Shown here one piece after another: positions 1 to 7,604 of a stretch of 64,000 bases of DNA (its first letter is position 1; the number at the start of each line of letters is the position of its first letter). The translations under genes and the position numbers were made by a program. This DNA comes from Bauldia sp. GTDB taxonomy: Bacteria; Pseudomonadota; Alphaproteobacteria; Rhizobiales; Kaistiaceae. The stretch is from positions 62,001-126,000 of the forward strand of contig JAHCJZ010000010.1 of NCBI GenBank assembly GCA_026126025.1, read 5' to 3'. The notes beneath the pieces were generated by a model that made no database searches, was not told where the DNA came from, and worked only from the letters and a program-made list of their open reading frames with translations.

Positions 1-1
1 C

Positions 2-1207
2 CAGGGTCCCATCATCGCCAACGGCAAGGCGATCAGCGGCCGCAGCTGTTCGCAGCAGAACGGCCCCGGCGGGGCCGAGGGTTGCTTCCTCACCGCCCAC
101 GACCTTGCCACCGGCGAGGAGCTCTGGCGCTTCTACACCATCCCGCAGCAGGGCCAGCCCGGTTCCGAAACGTGGGGTGATGCGCCTTACGAGACCTGGC
201 ATCACGTCGGCAGCTGGCTTACGCCGAGCTTCGACCCCGAGCTGAACCTCGTCTATTTCGGGACATCGGTGACCTCGCCTTACGCGAAGTTCTACTTCGC
301 GGAGCCGGACGAGCTCGACAACGAGTTCCTCTATCAGACCTCGACCCTCGCGATCGACGCCGATACCGGCGAGCTCGTCTGGTACCAGCAGCACATCCGC
401 GACCAGTGGGATCTCGACCACCCGTTCGAGCGCATCCTGGTCGACACGGTGATTGCTCCGAATCCGGATGAGGTCCGCTGGATCAACCCGAACGTCACAC
501 CGGGCGAAGAGCGCCAGGTCCTGACCGGCATTCCGGGCAAGACCGGCATCTTCTATTCGATCGACCGCGCCACCGGCGAGTTCCTGTGGGCGAGGGAGAC
601 GACCTACCAGAACGTGATCTCGGACATCGATCTGACCACGGGGCGCGCCACGCACCCCATCGAGACGATCCCCACCGAGATCGGCCAGCAGATCTTCATC
701 TGCCCGGCGGCGAATGGCGGCAAGGGATGGCATCAGGGGGCGTTCAGCCCGCTGACCAACACCATCTACTATCCGCTGCATAATTCCTGCATGAACACGC
801 TGACGACCGACACCGATATCCAGCTCAACCCGCGCGAGATTTCGCCCGGCGAGGACCATCTGGGCAACGTGTTCGCCGTCAATGTGGAGACCGGCGAGAC
901 CGAGTGGGTGTTCGAGACCCGGGCGGCCCATGGCAGCCTGGTCACGACCGGCGGCGGTCTCATCTTCGGCGGCGATCTCAACCGGCGCTTCCATGCCCTC
1001 GACCAGGAGACCGGCGAGGTGCTGTGGGAGGTCGTGCTGAGCTCGCCCGTCAACGGCACGCCGATCAGCTACGCCGTGGACGGCCGGCAGTACGTCGCGG
1101 TCTCGGTCGGCGGCGCGCTCAACAGCGCCGGCCTGCTCGGGCAGACGCCTGAGCTTCGCCCCGGCACGGGCGGCAACACGCTCTACGTGTTCGCCCTCGA
1201 CGAATAG
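2..1207 (+). CDS. PQQ-dependent dehydrogenase, copy 1 (5' end outside window)
   Basis: C-terminal 401 residues of a periplasmic quinoprotein dehydrogenase that would oxidise an alcohol or similar substrate and pass electrons to a c-type cytochrome. The reading frame is open from base 2, so the N-terminus lies upstream of the window; the first ATG visible inside (269) is internal, because the upstream residues align with the three full-length paralogues. Beta-propeller repeats (DxxTGExxW) recur through the protein. The catalytic-aspartate region reads QWDLDH, the same as in the other copies. The canonical glutamate region reads SCSQQNGPGG, with Gln where classical enzymes have Glu. No CxxCH haem motif is present, so an external electron acceptor is needed. 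A hairpin and a XoxJ-like gene follow. Family assignment is firm; the substrate is unknown. Confidence 0.9.
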   Translation, partial: QGPIIANGKAISGRSCSQQNGPGGAEGCFLTAHDLATGEELWRFYTIPQQGQPGSETWGDAPYETWHHVGSWLTPSFDPELNLVYFGTSVTSPYAKFYFAEPDELDNEFLYQTSTLAIDADTGELVWYQQHIRDQWDLDHPFERILVDTVIAPNPDEVRWINPNVTPGEERQVLTGIPGKTGIFYSIDRATGEFLWARETTYQNVISDIDLTTGRATHPIETIPTEIGQQIFICPAANGGKGWHQGAFSPLTNTIYYPLHNSCMNTLTTDTDIQLNPREISPGEDHLGNVFAVNVETGETEWVFETRAAHGSLVTTGGGLIFGGDLNRRFHALDQETGEVLWEVVLSSPVNGTPISYAVDGRQYVAVSVGGALNSAGLLGQTPELRPGTGGNTLYVFALDE

Positions 1208-1217
1208 GACCACGCGC

Positions 1218-1245
1218 GTCGCGTCCGATCCCTCCCGGACGCGAC
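1218..1245 (+). terminator. Hairpin between dehydrogenase copy 1 and binding protein 1
   Basis: Ten-base perfect stem (GTCGCGTCCG with CGGACGCGAC) and an 8-base loop, followed by a C-rich rather than T-rich tract. It is probably a partial terminator or mRNA-stabilising hairpin that lowers expression of the downstream binding-protein gene relative to the dehydrogenase. Confidence 0.5.
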
Positions 1246-1310
1246 GCCCCCTTCACCAAGAGGTACGCCGGCCGCGGGCCGGCGTGCCGGTTTCGCGCCG
1301 GAGTGTCGCC

Positions 1311-2168
1311 ATGGGCTTGCCCGATCGGAAGTGCCGGCGCCGGAGCAGCATCCGCGCGATCCTTGTCGCGACGGCGGCCGCGATGGCAGCGCCGCCGACC
1401 TTTGCCCAGGTCGGCGCCGATGTGCCGAGCGAGTTCCTCGACTTCTCGCGGCGCTCCGGCGACCGCATCCGCTTCTGCATCAACATGGCGAGCGTCACCG
1501 CGCCGTTCGACCGGGCGGTGGCGCAGGCGATTGCCGACAGCGTCCTCCTCGAGCCCGACATCTATGAGGTCACGGACCTCGATCCCCCGCGCCCGCTCGA
1601 CTACCGGTTCACTCTGGAGGAGATCGAGCTCTACATCGTGGTCAACAACGAGTGCGACGCGCTGATGGGCTATCCGCTCCCGCAGGTCGGCGCCGTGCCC
1701 GACTGGCTGACGGTCACCCGGCCCTATCACCTCACCGGCGTTGCCTTCGTCGTCGGTAGTCGCGGGCGCACGCTTCGCGATCTTCCGCCCGGCGCCGCTA
1801 TCGGCTCGCGGGTCGGCGCGACCGAGACCATGTTGCTGCGCGGCTTCCTCGACTCGGCAGGGTCGACGTGGCGATGGCGGGCATTCTCTGCGAATGATCG
1901 GCTGGTCGAGGACGCGGTCGACGGCGTCGTCGCCGCGGCATTCGTGTGGGAGCCGGCGCTGATGCTTGCCACCGGAGGCGACCCCGCGGCCAGCGGCCTC
2001 GCGCTTGCCGAGCCGCCGTTCCCGATTCCGCCGGTCGCCTTCGCGGTCGCGCTGCCGTCGAATCGGATGTTCCTGCGGTCCCTCATTGATCCCGTCATCG
2101 ACGCCCTGCGGGCCGACGGGACGATCGACGCGCTGGCCGTGGAGCACGGGCTCAGCCCCGCCGACTAG
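1311..2168 (+). CDS. XoxJ/MxaJ-like periplasmic binding protein 1
   Basis: Predicted periplasmic protein of 285 residues with the fold of family-3 solute-binding proteins, resembling the quinoprotein-dehydrogenase-associated proteins MxaJ and XoxJ. Those proteins act with methanol-type dehydrogenases, possibly in enzyme activation, rather than in transport. An N-terminal signal peptide (hydrophobic run ending PPTFAQ) is visible, and no ABC permease lies nearby. ATG 1311 is preferred over the in-frame GTG at 1284 because CGGAG sits 7 bases before it and the signal peptide then has normal length. It lies about 100 bases downstream of dehydrogenase copy 1, so the two probably form one transcription unit. 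The second copy (4455-5276) is clearly homologous: both carry an FCxNM motif near residue 50, NNECDA/TNECDA, and a WEPxLxLATGGD motif. The role is inferred mainly from context. Confidence 0.75.
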   Translation: MGLPDRKCRRRSSIRAILVATAAAMAAPPTFAQVGADVPSEFLDFSRRSGDRIRFCINMASVTAPFDRAVAQAIADSVLLEPDIYEVTDLDPPRPLDYRFTLEEIELYIVVNNECDALMGYPLPQVGAVPDWLTVTRPYHLTGVAFVVGSRGRTLRDLPPGAAIGSRVGATETMLLRGFLDSAGSTWRWRAFSANDRLVEDAVDGVVAAAFVWEPALMLATGGDPAASGLALAEPPFPIPPVAFAVALPSNRMFLRSLIDPVIDALRADGTIDALAVEHGLSPAD

Positions 2169-2337
2169 CCGGTGCAACACGACGGCCCAAGGCAGCCCGG
2201 CCGGACGATCCGTGGCAAAACCACCGCGCGGCAGGTTGGCATAATACGCTGATCTGAATGTATTTTTTAGCTCCACGGCCTGCGACGGCTGCTAGTCAAC
2301 AATCCGTGACAAACAAGCCTCGCTCTTGGGAATCATC

Positions 2338-2369
2338 AAATGTTGACATAGAGACTCCGCTTTAGAGCC
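2338..2369 (+). promoter_or_regulatory. Shared upstream element of dehydrogenase copy 2
   Basis: Contains GACTCC followed 11 bases later by GAGCC, matching the elements at 4277, 5419 and 7506. The GAGCC block ends 67 bases before the GTG start, as it does for copies 3 and 4. The left part (ATAACATGA elsewhere) is diverged here; a TTGACA lies at 2343. It is read as a promoter or activator site; which part is which cannot be told. Confidence 0.5.
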
Positions 2370-2435
2370 GGGGAACCGGCCGCGCCCGTCTGCTGGCGAC
2401 GTCTGGGAGGGAAACCCAACAGGAGGGATTCCCTA

Positions 2436-4196
2436 GTGAGGTCTCTGAAAACACTGCTCCTCGGGTCGGTGTCGATCGCGTTGCTCGCAACGCCGTCGCT
2501 CGCCCAGGACGACCCGTTTGCCGGCTATACGCCGGTGACCGATGCCATGCTGCAGAACCCCGATGCCGGCGAGTGGCTGAGCTGGCGCGGCACGCTCAAC
2601 AACCAGGGCTACAGCCCGCTCGACCAAATCAACACCGGCAATGTCGGCGATCTGCGGACCGCGTGGTCGCGCGCGCTCAGCGAAGGCAACATGGAGGGCA
2701 CGCCGCTGGTCCATGACGGCGTGATGTTCGTCCCGCATCCGAGCGACGTCATCCAGGCGCTCGACGCCACCACCGGCGACCTCTTGTGGGAGTACCGCCG
2801 TCAGCTGCCCGAGGAAGGGCTGCCGTTCATCATCGTGACCCGCAACATCGCGCTGTGGGACAACCTCGTTGTCTTCAACTCGAAGGACAACTTCCTCGTC
2901 GCGCTCGATGCGACGTCTGGCCAGCTCGTCTGGGAGACCCAGGTCCGCGACGAGAACTCCTGGGGCTGGACGACCAACGGCCCGATCATCGCCAACGGCA
3001 AGGCGATCTCCGGCCGGTCCTGCGCACAGCAGGACGGCCCGGGCATGTATGATTCATGCTTCCTCACCGCGCACGACCTGGAGACCGGCGAGGAGCTCTG
3101 GCGCTTCTACACCATCCCGACCGACGGGGCGCCGGGCGACGAGACCTGGGGCGGCGTCCCCAACGACGTTCGCCACCATGTCGGCAGCTGGATCACGCCG
3201 GCCTTCGATCCCGAGCTCAACATGGTCTATTTCGGGACGTCGGTGACCTCGCCCTACTCGAAGTTCTACTTCGCCAATTTCGAGGACGCCGCCGATCTGG
3301 AGCAGCAGGAGTTCCTCTACCAGACCTCGACGCTCGCGATCGACGCCGATACCGGCGAGCTCGTCTGGTACCAGCAGCACATCCGCGACCAGTGGGATCT
3401 CGACCATCCCTTCGAGCGTTATCTCGTCGATACCGCGATTGCGCCGAACCCGGACGAGGTGCGGTGGATCAACCCCGACCTCGTGCCGGGCGAAGAGCGC
3501 CGCGTCCTGACCGGCATTCCGGGCAAGACCGGCATCTTCTACTCGATCGACCGCGAGACCGGCGAGTTCCTGTGGGCCCGTGAAACGGTGTACCAGAACG
3601 TCATCACCGACATCGACACCTCGAACGGCCGCGCCTCGCATCCGCTCGACCTGATCCCGACCGAGATCGGCCAGCAGATGCTGGTCTGTCCTTCGGCCGG
3701 CGGCGGCAAGGACTGGCCGGCGGGTGCTTACAGCCCGCTGACCAACGCCATCTACTACCCGCTGCAGAACATGTGCATGGACTCGCTGCTCACCGATACC
3801 GATATCCAGCTTGGCCCGTTTGTGTTCGCGCCAGGTGAGGAGAACCTCGGCACCGTTCGCGGCATCAGCGTCGAGACCGGCGAGGAGCTGTGGAAGTTCG
3901 AGAACCGCGCGGCTGTGATGTCGCTGGTTGCGACCGGCGGCAGTCTCCTGTTCGGCGGCGACCTCAACCGTCGCTTCCGGGCCTTTGACCAGGAGACCGG
4001 CGAGGTGCTGTGGGAGCAGATCCTGCCGGCACAGGTCGCCGGCTATCCGATCAGCTACGCGGTCGACGGGCGCCAGTATGTGGCGGTGCAGGTCGGCTCG
4101 ATGCTGCTTTCGGGCGCCTATCTCGGGCTGACGCCCGAGCTGCAGCCGGGCAGCGGCGGCAACGCCATCGTGGTGTTCGCGCTTCCCGAGGACTGA
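2436..4196 (+). CDS. PQQ-dependent dehydrogenase, copy 2
   Basis: Full-length periplasmic quinoprotein dehydrogenase of 586 residues. GTG 2436 is the start: AGGAGG lies at 2421-2426 and a clean signal peptide follows (cleavage after SLA, residue 23). The segment WLSWRGTLNNQGYSPLDQIN at about 47-66 is the usual N-terminal motif of PQQ dehydrogenases. Asp321 and Asp323 (QWDLDH) correspond by eye to the catalytic Asp and the extra Asp typical of lanthanide-dependent enzymes. The expected metal-ligand Glu is Gln198 (SCAQQ), and the expected Asn of GTGN is Val270 (GTSV). There is no adjacent Cys-Cys pair, although Cys196 and Cys208 bracket the Gln segment. There is no haem domain. Family certain; metal, substrate and even catalytic competence are open. 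Confidence 0.92.
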   Translation: MRSLKTLLLGSVSIALLATPSLAQDDPFAGYTPVTDAMLQNPDAGEWLSWRGTLNNQGYSPLDQINTGNVGDLRTAWSRALSEGNMEGTPLVHDGVMFVPHPSDVIQALDATTGDLLWEYRRQLPEEGLPFIIVTRNIALWDNLVVFNSKDNFLVALDATSGQLVWETQVRDENSWGWTTNGPIIANGKAISGRSCAQQDGPGMYDSCFLTAHDLETGEELWRFYTIPTDGAPGDETWGGVPNDVRHHVGSWITPAFDPELNMVYFGTSVTSPYSKFYFANFEDAADLEQQEFLYQTSTLAIDADTGELVWYQQHIRDQWDLDHPFERYLVDTAIAPNPDEVRWINPDLVPGEERRVLTGIPGKTGIFYSIDRETGEFLWARETVYQNVITDIDTSNGRASHPLDLIPTEIGQQMLVCPSAGGGKDWPAGAYSPLTNAIYYPLQNMCMDSLLTDTDIQLGPFVFAPGEENLGTVRGISVETGEELWKFENRAAVMSLVATGGSLLFGGDLNRRFRAFDQETGEVLWEQILPAQVAGYPISYAVDGRQYVAVQVGSMLLSGAYLGLTPELQPGSGGNAIVVFALPED

Positions 4197-4226
4197 CGCG
4201 CGGTTGCAAAGACCTCGCTATCGCAA

Positions 4227-4254
4227 AACGGCGGGGCCCTCGGGTCCCGCCGTT
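4227..4254 (+). terminator. Hairpin terminator after dehydrogenase copy 2
   Basis: Twelve-base-pair stem containing one G-T pair, starting AACGGCGGG and closing CCCGCCGTT, with a four-base loop, 30 bases after the stop codon. There is no long T tract, so termination may be incomplete. Confidence 0.6.
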
Positions 4255-4276
4255 CCCTTGCGACCTGACGCGATAG

Positions 4277-4309
4277 ATAACATGACCTGTAGACTCATAT
4301 TATGGAGCC
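4277..4309 (+). promoter_or_regulatory. Orphan copy of the dehydrogenase upstream element
   Basis: ATAACATGA, then ACTC 16 bases from its start, then GGAGCC. This is the same arrangement as before dehydrogenase copies 3 and 4. Here no intact dehydrogenase follows, only its last seven codons (4366-4389) and then binding protein 2. The element may now drive binding protein 2. Confidence 0.55.
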
Positions 4310-4365
4310 GGGCAAACTGGTGCGGCGCGCCGCGCGCGGCCGATCGCAGGGAAGGGGTCGCTACG

Positions 4366-4389
4366 GTCTTCGCCCTGCCGCAGGACTGA
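4366..4389 (+). pseudogene. Remnant 3' end of a deleted PQQ dehydrogenase
   Basis: The bases encode VFALPQD and a stop, identical in sequence to the end of dehydrogenase copy 3. They lie about 56 bases after an orphan copy of the dehydrogenase promoter element and just before a binding-protein gene, where a dehydrogenase would be expected. The simplest reading is an internal deletion that removed nearly the whole gene. The match is short, but its position makes chance unlikely. Confidence 0.6.
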
Positions 4390-4454
4390 ACGGCAGGCCT
4401 GAACGCAACCGGCGCGGCTGGGCTCGTCCTCGCCGCGCCAATCCCGGGAGTCCG

Positions 4455-5276
4455 ATGATCCGACGCTACGCTCCCCTGATCGCGGCGCTGCTATGTTGGG
4501 GAGTGGCAGCCGGGCCCGCCTTGGGCCAGATGGTCCCCGGCGTGCCGGCCATTCCGGAGGATCTTCTCGACTTCGAGCTGCGCCCCGGCGACGAGATTCA
4601 CTTCTGTCTCAACATGTCGAGCGCGATTGCCGAGTTCGACCGCGCGGTTGCCAACGCAATCGCCGACAGTCTTCTCGTCACCGCCGAAATCTTCGACATG
4701 GTCGATGTGCATCCGCCTCTGCCGCTCGACTACATCTTCGGGCTTTCTCCTCCGGAACTCTTCCTCGTCGTCACCAATGAGTGCGACGCGATCATGGGCT
4801 GGCCGGTGCCCCGCACCGGCACCATGCCCGAATGGCTCACCATTACGGCAGCCTATTACGAAGCGCCGGTCCTGCTCGCGGTTCGCGGGACGGAGGGACT
4901 TCAGCCGGGCGACGTGATCGGCACGCGGCTCGGAACGCCCGCGGACAGCCAGTGGCGCGTCCTCACGCAATCCACCCGCACCTATGGCCGCCTTCTCTTC
5001 TCGAACTATCAGCGCATGATCGACGCCCTCGAGAACGGCGATGTCGACGGCATTCTGATCTGGGAGCCCGGCCTTCGCCTCGCCACCGGCGGCGATCTCG
5101 CCGCGGCGGGGATGAGCGTCGTCACGCCGCCCGTGCCGCTGGCGCCCGTCCGGTTCGGCGTCGCCCTCCCGAGAAACGAGACCTATCTTCGCGGCCTGAT
5201 CGATGGCGCGATCGCCGCGCTGGTGGCGGACGGCGTGATCACGGACATCGCGCGGCAATTCGGTCTCACCGAATAG
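4455..5276 (+). CDS. XoxJ/MxaJ-like periplasmic binding protein 2
   Basis: Periplasmic protein of 273 residues, paralogous to the product of 1311-2168. ATG 4455 is chosen over ATG 4302: GGGAG stands 4 bases before it and the residues that follow form a normal signal peptide (ending PALGQ), whereas the longer frame would prepend an Arg-rich, non-secretory stretch that spans a dehydrogenase remnant. Shared features with copy 1 are FCLNMSS near residue 50, VTNECDAIMGWPVP, WEPGLRLATGGD, and the C-terminal pattern ALVADGVITDIA. It sits between two fossil dehydrogenase ends (4366-4389 and 5324-5389), so its original partner enzyme has been lost. Whether it serves the remaining dehydrogenases is not known. 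Confidence 0.75.
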   Translation: MIRRYAPLIAALLCWGVAAGPALGQMVPGVPAIPEDLLDFELRPGDEIHFCLNMSSAIAEFDRAVANAIADSLLVTAEIFDMVDVHPPLPLDYIFGLSPPELFLVVTNECDAIMGWPVPRTGTMPEWLTITAAYYEAPVLLAVRGTEGLQPGDVIGTRLGTPADSQWRVLTQSTRTYGRLLFSNYQRMIDALENGDVDGILIWEPGLRLATGGDLAAAGMSVVTPPVPLAPVRFGVALPRNETYLRGLIDGAIAALVADGVITDIARQFGLTE

Positions 5277-5323
5277 ACCGCGGTCTGGCGACCCGCGCGA
5301 AAGTCACCCGCAGAAGCGTCGCG

Positions 5324-5389
5324 GCCTATCTCGGGCTTACGCCGGAACTGCAGCCCGGCTCGGATGGCAACGCCGTCATGGTGTTCGCC
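5324..5389 (+). pseudogene. Remnant 3' end of a second deleted PQQ dehydrogenase
   Basis: Translates as AYLGLTPELQPGSDGNAVMV followed by FA, aligning almost residue for residue with the C-terminus of dehydrogenase copy 2 (AYLGLTPELQPGSGGNAIVV, then FA). The frame then runs on into unrelated codons, and nothing upstream resembles the rest of the enzyme. This is a clear fossil of another tandem copy, 3' of binding protein 2. Confidence 0.8.
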
Positions 5390-5418
5390 CCCGCGGGCAT
5401 TGTGGCTTGGCCTGCATC

Positions 5419-5452
5419 ATAACATGAAATAGAAACTCATGTTTACGGAGCC
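5419..5452 (+). promoter_or_regulatory. Shared upstream element of dehydrogenase copy 3
   Basis: ATAACATGA at 5419-5427, ACTC at 5435, GGAGCC at 5447-5452. The last block ends 67 bases before the start codon. See the parallel elements at 2338, 4277 and 7506. Confidence 0.55.
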
Positions 5453-5518
5453 GGAATAGGCCCACCGCACTAAGGGCGCGGTCGAATCGCACCGGGAGGG
5501 TCCAAGAAGGGGGACCCA

Positions 5519-7267
5519 ATGAAATCGTTGAAGGCTTTGCTGCTTGGCTCGGCTTCGGTCGCGATGCTTTCGCTGCCGGCCGTCGCACAGGACGACCCGT
5601 TTGCCGACTTCGTGCCGGTGACGGACGCGATGCTGCAGAACCCCGACCCGGCCGATTGGCTGATGTGGCGGGGCAGCTTGAACCATTGGGGCTACAGCCC
5701 CCTGGACCAGATCAACACCAGCAATGTCGGCCAACTTCAGGTCGCATGGTCGCGCGCGATGGGACCGGGGCTGCAGGAGGGCACGCCGCTCGTCCATGAC
5801 GGCATCATGTTCGTCCCGCATCCGAACGACGTCGTGCAGGCGCTCGACGCCACCACGGGCGATCTCCTGTGGGAGTACCGCCGCGCCCTTCCCGAGGAAG
5901 GCCTGCCGTCGCTGATCATCACCCGCAACGTGGCGATCTGGGAGAACCTCATCGTCTTCAACTCGAAGGACAACTACCTCGTTGCCCTCGACGCCACCAC
6001 GGGTCAGCTGGTGTGGGAGACCCAGGTTCGCGACGAGACCAACTGGGGCATCAGCACGTCCGGTCCGATCATCGCCAATGGCAAGGCGATCTCCGGCCGT
6101 TCGTGCGCCCAGCAGGATGGACCTGGCGGCTACGATTCCTGCTTCCTGACGGCTCACGACCTCACGACCGGCGAGGAATTGTGGCGCTTCTACACGATCC
6201 CGACCGACGGCGCGCCGGGCGACGAAACCTGGGGCGACGTGCCCAACGACGTTCGCCACCACATCGGCAGCTGGATCACGCCGAGCTTCGATCCCGAACT
6301 CAACCTGGTCTATTTCGGGACGTCGGTAACCTCGCCCTACTCGAAGTTCTACTTCGCCGATCCGGAGAATCTCGACAACGAGTTCCTCTACCAGACCTCG
6401 ACGCTCGCCATCGACGCCGACACCGGCGAGCTCGTCTGGTACCAGCAGCACATCCGCGACCAGTGGGACCTCGACCATCCGTTCGAGCGCATCCTGGTCG
6501 ATACGGTGGTTGCGCCGAACGCCGACGAGGTGCGCTGGATCAACCCGAACGTGACACCGGGCGAAGAGCGCCGCGTGGTCACCGGCATCCCGGGCAAGAC
6601 CGGTCTCTTCTACTCGATCGACCGCGAGACCGGCGAGTTCCTGTGGGCACGCGAGACCGTGTTCCAGAACGTGGTCACGGACATCGATCCCGCCACGGGC
6701 CGGGCGACGATGAATGTCGACCTCATTCCGACTGCGGTCGGCGAACAGCTGTTCGTCTGCCCGTCAGCGGGCGGTGGCAAGGATTGGCCGATGGGCGCCT
6801 ACAGCCCGCTGACCAATGCGATCTACTACCCGCTGCAGCAGCTCTGCATGGACTCGCTGGTCACCGACACCGACATCGGCCTCGGCCCGATCGTGTTCGC
6901 GCCCGACGAGACCAATGTCGGCACGGTGCGCGGGATCAGTGTCGAGACCGGCGAAGAGCTCTGGCTCTTCGAAAACCGCGCCGGCGTCACCTCGCTGACC
7001 ACAACCGGCGGCGGCCTCGTCTTCGGCGGTGACCTCAACCGACGCTTCTGGGCCTTCGATCAGGTGACGGGCGAGATCCTGTGGGAGCACATCATGCCCG
7101 CCCAGGTCGGCGGCTTCACCGCGAGCTACGAGGTCGACGGCGTGCAGTACATCGCCGTGCAGATCGGCTCGATGCTGCTCTCCGGCGCCTATCTCGGGTT
7201 GACGCCGGAGCTGCGGCCCGGCGATGGCGGCAATGCCGTCGTCGTCTTCGCGCTTCCGCAGGACTAG
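5519..7267 (+). CDS. PQQ-dependent dehydrogenase, copy 3
   Basis: Full-length periplasmic quinoprotein dehydrogenase of 582 residues with a signal peptide ending AVAQ. The ATG start is preceded by an AAGGGGG Shine-Dalgarno. The protein lacks four residues relative to copies 2 and 4 in the loop after SKFYFA (DPENLDNEF instead of the longer NFEDAADLE-type insert), a feature it shares with copy 1. The metal-site features are the same as in copy 2: QWDLDH retained, SCAQQ in place of a Glu motif, GTSV in place of GTGN. It is followed by a perfect 32-base palindrome and by a fossil binding-protein end. Copies 1 and 3 look like one subgroup, copies 2 and 4 another. Confidence 0.92.
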   Translation: MKSLKALLLGSASVAMLSLPAVAQDDPFADFVPVTDAMLQNPDPADWLMWRGSLNHWGYSPLDQINTSNVGQLQVAWSRAMGPGLQEGTPLVHDGIMFVPHPNDVVQALDATTGDLLWEYRRALPEEGLPSLIITRNVAIWENLIVFNSKDNYLVALDATTGQLVWETQVRDETNWGISTSGPIIANGKAISGRSCAQQDGPGGYDSCFLTAHDLTTGEELWRFYTIPTDGAPGDETWGDVPNDVRHHIGSWITPSFDPELNLVYFGTSVTSPYSKFYFADPENLDNEFLYQTSTLAIDADTGELVWYQQHIRDQWDLDHPFERILVDTVVAPNADEVRWINPNVTPGEERRVVTGIPGKTGLFYSIDRETGEFLWARETVFQNVVTDIDPATGRATMNVDLIPTAVGEQLFVCPSAGGGKDWPMGAYSPLTNAIYYPLQQLCMDSLVTDTDIGLGPIVFAPDETNVGTVRGISVETGEELWLFENRAGVTSLTTTGGGLVFGGDLNRRFWAFDQVTGEILWEHIMPAQVGGFTASYEVDGVQYIAVQIGSMLLSGAYLGLTPELRPGDGGNAVVVFALPQD

Positions 7268-7283
7268 CGGCGTAGCAAACCAA

Positions 7284-7315
7284 AGCGTGCGGCGGGACAT
7301 GTCCCGCCGCACGCT
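7284..7315 (+). terminator. Perfect 32-base palindrome after dehydrogenase copy 3
   Basis: Sixteen-base arms with no spacer, beginning AGCGTGCGGCGGGACA. The hairpin would need a few central bases open. Its position 17 bases after the stop suggests a terminator, although the T tract is weak. Confidence 0.65.
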
Positions 7316-7342
7316 CGTTCGAGGATTTTCATGGTGCGACGA

Positions 7343-7418
7343 CTGGCGTCTCTCATTGTCGGCCTGCCATCGCCGCTCTCCGGGCGGACGGCGTAGTCGA
7401 CGACCTTGCGCGCCGGTT
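7343..7418 (+). pseudogene. Remnant 3' end of a binding-protein (XoxJ-like) gene
   Basis: Two reading frames together give LASLIVG and then AIAALRADGVVDDLARRL, which match the C-terminal helix of the binding proteins (LRGLIDG and AIAALVADGVITDIARQF in copy 2). A frameshift lies near 7366, and the upstream two thirds of the gene are gone. It lies exactly where a binding-protein gene follows dehydrogenase copy 1. Confidence 0.7.
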
Positions 7419-7505
7419 GGTTTGGCCGGCGAACAAAAAGCAGTCGGTTCAGCACGTTTCGTCGTCAACCGAAGTTGACGTTCACGGCAAGCCTTCCCCG
7501 CACCG

Positions 7506-7537
7506 ATAACATGAACTAAAGACTCCACTTAAGAGCC
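7506..7537 (+). promoter_or_regulatory. Shared upstream element of dehydrogenase copy 4
   Basis: ATAACATGA at 7506-7514, ACTC at 7522, AGAGCC ending at 7537, 67 bases before the GTG start. The leader that follows also shares a GGGAGGGA block with copy 2. Confidence 0.55.
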
Positions 7538-7604
7538 CGAAGGGCCGTCCGCCGGGAGCGGAGTGTCGTGCTGGGAGGGACGACACAAAAGGAGGGTAAC
7601 CACC

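Noticed and set aside
4302-4454. ATG 4302 as start of binding protein 2
   Set aside because: The extra 51 residues are Arg-rich, hide the signal peptide, and read through a dehydrogenase promoter and remnant.
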